Shown: positions 56,591 through 64,000 of the stretch, in pieces
Position numbering within the stretch: position 1 is the stretch's first letter
Layout: each line of letters starts with the position of its first letter
NCBI GenBank assembly: GCA_021292105.1
Contig: CM037865.1
Location: 24,407,928 to 24,471,927 of the forward strand
Source: Anadara kagoshimensis
Taxonomy: Eukaryota; Mollusca; Bivalvia; Arcoida; Arcidae
Length of the DNA: 64,000 nt
Direction of reading: 5' to 3'
Notes under the pieces: model-generated
Database searches by the model: none
What the model was told of the DNA's origin: nothing
What the model saw: the letters and a program-made list of their open reading frames with translations, nothing else
Program-made: the position numbers and the translations under genes

Positions 56591-57963
56591 AATTTGTCGT
56601 GTATATGTCTATATAAAATGGGGTATCATATTACAAACAGAAACATTTACTTAATTGGACATTAGACAATTAATTGTAATGGTTATTCATTAACTCTCGA
56701 TTTATCAATAAAATTCCCCATCTTTTGTTACGGCATTGAGTTTTTATTGTTGGTTAATGTTTAACAATTGAAAAATTATAAAAATATTGTGATTTCAGAT
56801 TTAATACTACATAATGTTTATTTTATTATTTTCTCTACTGAATCATTATTCCTTTTGTATAATTTGTACCCATAAAATTCATTGTAAAATTTTGGAAAAA
56901 AATACATATAATTTTCGTGGAAATGTTCGAAGAGATTTTTTTCAGTCAAAATAAAAATTTTATTACAAGCAGTGTGCAAATGAAACTCTTTCCTTGTCTG
57001 TATTGAGATATAAAAATATAAAGCATTGTGTTACCATAAGCAGAATATTTTCAATATCTAATACCTTTACTTGGGTCAAAGAATGTATTCTTTCTGAGGT
57101 GTCCAAAATTTCTTGCATTAAACTGTTTTTCTATATTACAATAAAACAGTAATTTATGAAGCAAAAATCAAATAGTAATGGACTATATTTTTGCTAGGGT
57201 CATATACCCCTATTATGACAATTTTTCCTTTTTTGCATTTTCTTTTAAAAATTCATAGTTCCTCAATTACTGTGAACATTTTTTAAATACTTTTCTCTGA
57301 TAGAGCACATGAGTCTGAATAGATATAGAACAGAAAAACTATATGTTAGTGTTGTTAATATGAGAAAGTTTTAACAAATTTTCTTTTTTCTCCTTGGTCA
57401 AATCAATGATGAAGATTTTTGTTTTGGTGATTTAGAACATAGAGAATTTAAATTCAACTTTTTGTTAGATAAATGATTGTAAAAATGCATACAAAAGCTT
57501 ACTCCATTTTCTCCATACTTTGGCTGACGACATTGGCCTTTTTTCAGTTACAAATCTTAAAAATTACAATACTCAAAAACTACCCATCATTAATATATAG
57601 TTTTTCAGTTTAATGGGATCATAATACATGTAATTTCTAAATTCAACAACAATATTTCACCAGTGTTATGTATTTTGGAAATTGTTTTCAAACGAGATTT
57701 CAACAAGACTGGAATATCAGATGAATACATCTTGAACATTTTTTCTTTTCCAATAAAATTCTTGTTTTTTGCCCTGTATTCAACTGCTTTTCATTTTTAG
57801 CTCACATGGATGTAAGATTTGCATGTGTGTATGCATTACTATGTGTGTTTTCATTGCATATTTTCGACTCTTAAAACCTTATCTCAATGGCCTGTATGCA
57901 TCAGTGCAATAAACTAGCAACATAAATCACTCTGCCACATAGAAAGAAGACATTCTTAAATGG
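56591..57963. other. AT-rich intergenic segment, nothing recognised
   Basis: No ORF over about 60 codons and no repeat partner noticed within the window. Confidence 0.4.
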
Positions 57964-58890
57964 GGAAAAAGGGTCTTAGTAGCTGAATGATCTAAAGCAT
58001 GCATTAATATGGATTAAATAGGTTCAAGTCCAATAGGGCAGATAATAGTTTGAGAAAGTTTGTCAGTTGACTTGCCAAAGATCTGTGGTTTTCTCAGAGC
58101 ACTGTTTTCTCCATGAACTAACCACCATGGTATGAGTGTTAAGATTTTGTTTAGGGTGTAAAACACCATTATAATCCACATTATTCCATTGACCTGAAAA
58201 TGGGCCTTGATGCCAGAGTGGCCTAAATTATGCACGTACAGATCACAGCCCCTCTTACAGGCTAAGTCCAAATCACACTTTGGCAGATCCCAGTTTGAGA
58301 AAGTTTGTCAGTTTGATTCCCAAAGGTCAGAGGTTTCTCCGAGCACTCTTACTTCCACCATCCTTGAACTAACCACCATGGTATAAGTGTTAGGATTTTG
58401 ATTAAGATGTAAAACACCATTATAATCCACATTATTCCATTCACCTTAAAAGGGGTCTCGATGCCCCAGTAGTATTAAGCATTTACACACAGATCACAGC
58501 CCCTCTCACAGGCTATAAGTTCAAACCACCTGGGCAGATCCCAGTTTGAGAAAGTTTGTCAGTTTGCTTGCCAAAAGTCAGTGGTTTTCTTAGAGCACTA
58601 CTGTTTTCTCCACCATCCATGAACTAACCACCATGTATAAGTGTTAGAGTTTTGACTAGGATGTAAAACACCATCATAACCCACATTACTCCACTGACCT
58701 TAAAAGGGTCCTCGGTGGCTAAGTGATGTAATGTGTGAGTATGCAGATCACAGCCTAGGTTTGAATCCCACTCAGGCAGATTCTAAATAATAGTTCAGTT
58801 GACTTGCCAAAGGTCAGAGCTTTTCTCTAGGCACTCTGATTTTCTCCACCATCCCTAAACTGACTGCATCGACATAATCAAAAACAAACA
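57964..58890 (+). repeat. Tandem array of four tRNA-derived SINE units (about 230-255 bp each)
   Basis: Units start near 57964, 58200, 58452 and 58707. Each has a tRNA-like head (cctcggtggctaagtgatgt; B-box-like ggtttgaatccc), the body gtttgagaaagtttgtcagt and gtggttttct, accaccatggtat, and the end gatgtaaaacaccat...ccacatta...tgacctt. The first three join head to tail; the last is truncated. Confidence 0.85.
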
Positions 58891-59384
58891 TATAATCCAT
58901 GTCCGAATCACAATCAAGAAGCAAAGTTAAAAACTTAGGAACTGACAAGTCAGGTGAGAGACGTGAACTTCCACCAGGGATGTGGGGCTGGGTGCTCTGG
59001 AAAAGGTAAGCACCTCCTGTTTAGCTAGCTACACCTGTCAGGTGTGTAATCAAAATTGTGTGAAAGGAACATGGAACTATGGGATGTCAAATATATGCAG
59101 GGCAATCCTGGACACAAAAACATCAAACTTATCAACAATACTGTGATGGCGGCCATAAAACTTTTTTAGGGCCTTGATAAGCCTAGACTTGCAATACCCC
59201 TGGTTCATACGATATTCACTGGTGTGTAAAATGAAATTCCATTATTAATAAATAACTTCACTGACCTCAATGATTCAACAACAGTACCAGTAATTAAAAT
59301 AAGCAGCTGTTGCTTATTTTACTTATTGTAAACTGACCTTTTGAACATTTTGTTCATTAACTTGAACTATGAGTAATATTTGTA
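58891..59384. other. Intergenic segment with repeat traces
   Basis: 58960-59010 (gaacttccaccaggga...gtgctctggaaaaggtaagc) resembles sequence near 30440-30490 upstream of the TRIM-like gene; nothing else recognised. Confidence 0.35.
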
Positions 59385-59620
59385 TAGTGTGTCAAGTTTA
59401 ACCTGGCCGTTTGACCTTTACTTTGGATATTAGATTGGGCTCATAGACTGTGTGATTTAGATAAGACAGCATGGTTCATTACAATAAACACTCAGTACCC
59501 AGTATTGCTATTATATATCATTTTATATCAAATTTGTATAGCCCCTAAATTACACAATGGGTTTGTCTGTTTGAATATTCAAATTAAAGGTAAAATGGCC
59601 AGGTCAAACTTATCACACTA
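59385..59620. mobile_element. MITE with 47-bp terminal inverted repeats and TA duplication
   Basis: The termini TAGTGTGTCAAGTTTAACCT and, inverted, TAGTGTGATAAGTTTGACCT match at 40 of 47 positions. TA lies at 59383-59384 and 59621-59622; 236 bp. Confidence 0.8.
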
Positions 59621-59746
59621 TATATCATAATAAAAATATTACGAAGCACAGGTGAGGAATACCTTAATGCAGTCTCCGGTGAATTTTTGTTTTTGTTTTA
59701 TTCATGATGTTTGCTTAAAATAATTTTCATTTTATTTGTTTTTTAG

Positions 59747-59853
59747 CCTGCTTTGAAGTTTTGATGCACCTTGTCTTTAAATGTAGAAGACAAAATGGTC
59801 TCAGGTGGTAATTTGGCAGCTTTATTAAATAACGACTCTGCATATCTAATAAG
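59747..59853 (+). other. Candidate exon of an unidentified gene
   Basis: The acceptor is gttttttag and the donor aag|gtaatt. An ATG in good context (agacaaaATGG) at 59795 opens 19 codons. Joining to the 60944 exon leads quickly to a stop, so this may be a 5'-UTR exon with a short upstream ORF. Confidence 0.3.
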
Positions 59854-60309
59854 GTAATTTGTTCATATAATAGAGTTCAAAATCTTCTTTTAATTGAAGA
59901 TTGGGGGAGAAATCTGATGTCAGGTCTTTATTCTACAGTGTCTATTAGTTTCTTCATTTCGTAACAATTTTAATATACATGTATAGATGAAGGTCATTAG
60001 TTCAAAGGTTAAGGTAAAGTTATGCTTTAAATTGACTACTTTTAAAGATTTTGACATTGGAGTTTCAGTTTTTATGTTTTAAAGCATTTCAGCTAGCTAT
60101 TTTTTATCGGGCCCATTAGGCCTCCTGTTATTTTAGATATTTGCTCAGTTGAAACCTCCCTGGCTGACTATATTGGCTTGAAATAAGTTCTAGAAAGGCA
60201 CAGTCTGGTATATTGTGCCAAAATTAAACTTTTTCTAAATGGCGCTATGTCACGGAACAGTCAGTCTAGAACATAACACATGTTGACCTCATTATTTAGG
60301 TCCTATCAA

Positions 60310-60545
60310 AGATCAGGTAGCACTCAGCATTACGAAATAAGTCACTGTTCTGTCGGATGGGAACTTAAAATGAAATGAGGTGGTCTTTCACAGTAGGCAT
60401 GGCATGAAAAAAATATCTGCTTTATAATGTCATTACTGCAATGCATGGGCAAAATTTCTGGACCTTTGTCTATAGCTGAAGATGTCTGGATATAACTGAT
60501 ATATACTTGATTGGGATGTTAAACACCATTACTCAGTTCAACTGA
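60310..60545 (+). repeat. tRNA-derived SINE, second family (copy 2, head missing)
   Basis: It matches 51070-51190 and 63440-63665 (agcactcagcattacgaaat, cggatgggaacttaaaatga, gatgttaaacaccattactc). The tRNA-like head is not evident. Confidence 0.7.
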
Positions 60546-60943
60546 TCTCAAAGATCAGGTAATACTGACTGAGCGGTCAAAAAAATATTGGAGTGGTCAA
60601 CATTTTATCTGTAGGGACGGGACATTTGACAAATTTGACCTATTTTAATGTATTGAATTAACTTAATTGTCCAGTTTTGAAAGTTTGTACTTGTACTTTT
60701 GGGATTTTGATTTGGACATAGACTGGCATGCTTTGATTTATAAATAGGTTATAAAAATCAATTACCTGTTACTTAATTGTCACATTTTTATATGTATATA
60801 TGTATTTATGTCGTTTCGTCAGATGTGTGAATTATGATACATGTAGGTGTGATGATTAAATCTGGGTCCTTTATGTCATCAGGATTTGCGATTACGAAAC
60901 ACATGTATATTATTAGCCTTATGTCTTCTAATAATAATTTCAG

Positions 60944-61124
60944 AAGCCCACAGAGAAATGTGATTTGATGACATCGGTTCAAGCAGTTTTGTACAGTTCA
61001 ACTCAAAGGACGTTTAGATTGTTTTTTGGTGAACCTTTTGTTTTTCGAGGAATTAGGATGAATTTTAGCACAAGTTCCGTTGTTGATAATGTCAAAGTTA
61101 ACAAGATTCCAGACAAAGCAGCAG
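60944..61124 (+). CDS. Candidate first coding exon, possible mitochondrial targeting peptide
   Basis: The acceptor is ataatttcag and the donor cag|gtatgt. From the ATG at 60968 it reads about 52 residues, rich in Arg, Ser and hydrophobics with almost no acid at first (SSTQRTFRLFF...FRGIRMNFSTSS), the look of a mitochondrial presequence with a likely cleavage site, then VDNVKVNKIPDKAAG. The protein was not recognised and later exons were not found before the window end. A mariner MITE and a solo LTR follow in the presumed intron. Confidence 0.4.
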
Positions 61125-61171
61125 GTATGTTGATCAGTGTTGTTTATTTTAGTAAAAGTAAAGTAAAGATA

Positions 61172-61346
61172 CAGTCAAACCTGTCTATAAAGGCCACTCA
61201 AGGGAACCAGTAAAAGTGGCCTTTATGGGTAGGTGGCTCTTATATACAAGTTCAAATAACATGAAGAACAATTGGGATACATTTCTGCTAGTCTTTATAA
61301 GCAGGTGACCCTTATATAAAGGTGGCCTGTAAGGCAGGTTGGACTG
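61172..61346. mobile_element. Mariner-type MITE (CAGTCAAAC family)
   Basis: The termini CAGTCAAACCTGTCTATAAA and ...AAGGCAGGTTGGACTG are inverted. TA at 61170-61171 and 61347-61348; 175 bp. The best-preserved copy of the family in the window. Confidence 0.85.
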
Positions 61347-61624
61347 TAAATAAATGTTTTATTACTGTGTCACAATCTATAAAATGCAATAAAATGTTTC
61401 AATATAAAATACATACAACTAATTATAGATTCCAGCCATATTTGGCTTACAAGACACTTTTAAAAACATACATATATAATATCTATTTACATGATTAAAT
61501 ACATACAATAAAAATAATTTATTTTGAATGATTCATAATTGTACCTCCAATGAGTAGGGGAGAAGGTTGGGGTGGGAGTTATACTGGAATCACCTTGTCC
61601 ATCTGTCTGTCTGTTTGTCCTTAG

Positions 61625-63178
61625 TGTAGCGTTTATTCCTCTGAAGTTAAGCGTATTAAACACAAAACCTCAAGAGAAATCGAGCACGGCTCGTGAGTAA
61701 GTCAATCCCTTAAGAAATGTACTGTATGAGGGGAAAAATCTTGACTGAAAAGCGAATGGGGAAAAATCATGACTGAAGTTAAAACAAGTGAAAAAGGTGC
61801 AAGACTATAATGTATAAAAAAAACACTGTAAACGGCGTGGAAGCAGTACAAGACAACTGAATGTGCGCGCAAATAAAATAAAATAAATAAATCAAATTTA
61901 ACGGAGTGTTGTCAGCGTTCGGCTTCCATACCAACAGTAAGTAGACCATAAGACAGAAATTTAATATTATAATTTATTAAAGGACATAAATACACATAAG
62001 GGCAAGATAATATGTATTGCAATGAAAATTAAATGGTGTGATGTAAAACACCAGCAAACACAAATTACATTGAGTACCTAGCAACAATAAGCACTATCAG
62101 CAAAAACTAATGCCTTGAAAGTTATTATGAAAATATGTTCATCAAGTCAATTACAATGCTGAACAGAAGTATTCATAACAATCGGCAGCATAACTATTTG
62201 CTCAGGAAATGTAACAATGGAACCCAATGAAAAATATGAAGGGTAAATAATCATGAAAATACCTAAGCTCAATTAACAGCTCATATAGCTCAACCTAAGC
62301 TCAATTAACAGCTCATATAGCTCAGCCCAAAAACACGAGTCAATTACAACATGTAATGGTCTAGGACTATGAAAACGAGTACCATTTTTACATTATTAAT
62401 GGATGACACACGTGTATATCACGTGTACAAAAGGGCGGAACATTTAAAAATAAATGTCATGCAAAGTTATCTCTACATGACTGGCCTGAAAAATATGCAT
62501 GTGACAATCCTAATACTGAAAAATTATTAAACTGCCCTATATAAAAAAATAACATGGACAAAAGAAATTATAATATCGATTCTGTACACTGCCGCAAATA
62601 AAACCCCAAACTACCGCGAAACCACCCCCCTCCCGAACGCGAGAAATTGAAAATAAAAGGAAACTAAACTAAACTAAACTAAATAAAATGGCAACAGTGT
62701 ACATAATCAATACAAGGACATTCTAGCCATAAATTAATTTAAATACCTGAACTAGACGCCACGGACACCACTTCACAGCACGGCAGACGACAAAAAAAGA
62801 GAGCACATGTCTCGAGTCTCCCTATTTATAGGCATACGACTGATGACACAGTCATCGGAGCGTTTGCATGTAACCATATTTAATTTGCGACACATGCATC
62901 TAACCGACCAAGACATGACACGTACCCTAACTCAGTTGGACCATGCTGTCTACGACCAAAGTATGCCCATGCAAATTACCCACGAAATATTAACAAGTCA
63001 ATTTGCATAAGAATAACTAACAGACGTGTGTTAAAAAAAACGATGTTAAATTAAATGTAGTGAAGGAGAGGCCAAAAAGGGGGCAAGTCCAGCCATTACC
63101 CAAGATAGAAGAAAAGGTAGAAAGATTAAAGATAGAAAAATGAGGTTATAGTGGGGTAATGACATGACCCACGTTACA
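61625..63178 (-). mobile_element. Probable solo LTR (1554 bp)
   Basis: It begins TG (tgtagcg) and ends CA (cgttaca), flanked by TTAG at 61621-61624 and 63179-63182. On minus it starts TGTAACGTGGGTCATG and ends GGAATAAACGCTACA, with a polyadenylation signal just before the end, as LTRs often have. No internal coding region and no second LTR. It contains a 32-bp tandem duplication (62262-62325). It interrupts a dispersed repeat. Confidence 0.6.
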
Positions 63179-63300
63179 TTAGGTAGACATTATTTTATTT
63201 GAAGATTTGTTTAGTTATGCATGATCTCCTTATAAAGACCATCTTGTGTATTAAGACCAGTGTTTTAAGGTCAGACTGGTCTCGTAACCACAATAAACCA

Positions 63301-63665
63301 ATGTGGTAACTCAATTGGTAGGGTGATCACTTCTTAAATGGGGGTGGTGGGTTTGAACCCCAATTGGGTCTTACCCAACTTGGGCAAATGAACAGTCACT
63401 ACCCACATTTAATTCTTAAATGTGGGTAGTGACTGTTCATTTGGCAAGCACTCAACATTACAAAATGAAAGTCACAGTTCTTTCGGATGGGAACTAAAAA
63501 TAAACACGGTCCCATGTCACATTAGGCATGACACGAAAAAGAACTCTGCTTTATAATTCATCAGCGCAACACACAGACAAAATTTTTGCATCTTCACCTA
63601 TAGCTGACAACCTCTTGATGTTACCAAAATATTCTTGACTGGGATGTTTAACACCATTACTTAAC
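63301..63665 (+). repeat. tRNA-derived SINE, second family (copy 3, with inverted duplication)
   Basis: The A-box-like tggtaactcaattggtaggg and B-box-like ggtttgaacccc are clear. The body matches 50985-51195. A perfect hairpin (63385-63443) lies between head and body. Confidence 0.8.
63385..63443. repeat. Perfect 28-bp inverted repeat with 3-nt loop
   Basis: The left arm 63385-63412 (caaatgaacagtcactaccc...) and right arm 63416-63443 are exact reverse complements around ttc. Confidence 0.95.
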
Positions 63666-64000
63666 TCAACTCTTAACCAGAATGAACCTTTATTTAAAGA
63701 AAATCAGTGCATTAAGACTGGAGTTTTTAGGTCCGTTACATGTTGCCTCATGATTTTAACATTAATATAAAGACAGCCTATCTACAAAGTCCATATTCCT
63801 TGGGTTCTGCTGGTGACCTTTATAGTCACAGGATACTGTATATGAAAAGACACTTGCATCATTTACCTACCTATATATTATAATCAGCTCCATGCTGGGG
63901 AGCACACAAGGCTGTCCCCAGAGACTTCAATCTCTGTCTGTCTTGGGACCAGTGCTGTATTTGTCCCAATGTGTAACCTATCTTTTGGATATCTTGATCT
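63666..64000. other. Window end, nothing recognised
   Basis: No ORF, repeat partner or RNA gene noticed. Confidence 0.4.

Noticed and set aside
59795..61124. Joining the 59.75-kb and 60.94-kb exons into one coding start
   Set aside because: The splice phases (2 bases left over) lead to a stop after a few codons; the ATG at 60968 is the better candidate start.

Overview
This is AT-rich, intron-bearing animal DNA, most likely from a bivalve or related mollusc. Three things point that way: a PRDM4-type gene split into nine coding exons, an expanded B-box/NHL 'TRIM-like' gene family, and many tRNA-derived SINEs with mollusc-like bodies (head, 'gagaaagtttgtcagt' body, 'gttaaacacca' tail). No bacterial genes, rRNA, functional tRNA or CRISPR array was seen. 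The species cannot be named from the sequence.

Layout. 1-7.8 kb is gene-poor: a 1.15-1.37 kb direct repeat occurs at the left edge and again at 4.84-6.21 kb (the second copy carries a truncated RTE-like LINE), with simple-repeat arrays between. 7.87-21.53 kb is the main host gene, a PRDM4 orthologue on + (SET/PR domain, zinc knuckle, seven zinc fingers, 1075 aa predicted). Its introns hold a 2.2-kb 64-bp minisatellite and several MITEs. 21.64-22.39 kb is an array of tRNA-like SINE heads, followed by a decayed Ty3/Gypsy pol relic. 23.95-47.03 kb is a tandem segmental duplication. Each unit carries one intronless-CDS B-box/coiled-coil/NHL-like gene on - (634 and 645 aa), each with a short 5'-UTR intron. 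Unit 1 alone contains a 5-kb non-LTR retrotransposon whose ORF1 carries a 2A-like ribosome-skipping motif. Unit 1 also keeps a Crypton/DUF3504 relic that unit 2 has lost.

48.9-64 kb is dominated by repeats: a MITE nested in a MITE, a hierarchical satellite (about 160-bp units giving rise to 17-bp arrays) interrupted by a 1.05-kb TIR transposon, a tandem array of whole SINEs, other SINEs (one with a perfect 28-bp hairpin), more MITEs and a probable 1.55-kb solo LTR. Two exon-like segments at 59.75 and 60.94 kb may be the 5' end of an unidentified, possibly mitochondrial, protein gene running right.

PRDM4 is expected to be a nuclear transcriptional regulator. The two TRIM-like proteins are probably cytosolic and of unknown substrate. 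No operon-like cooperation is implied. The most distinctive theme is repeat birth: SINE heads and one segment of a larger satellite unit have each been amplified locally into tandem arrays.
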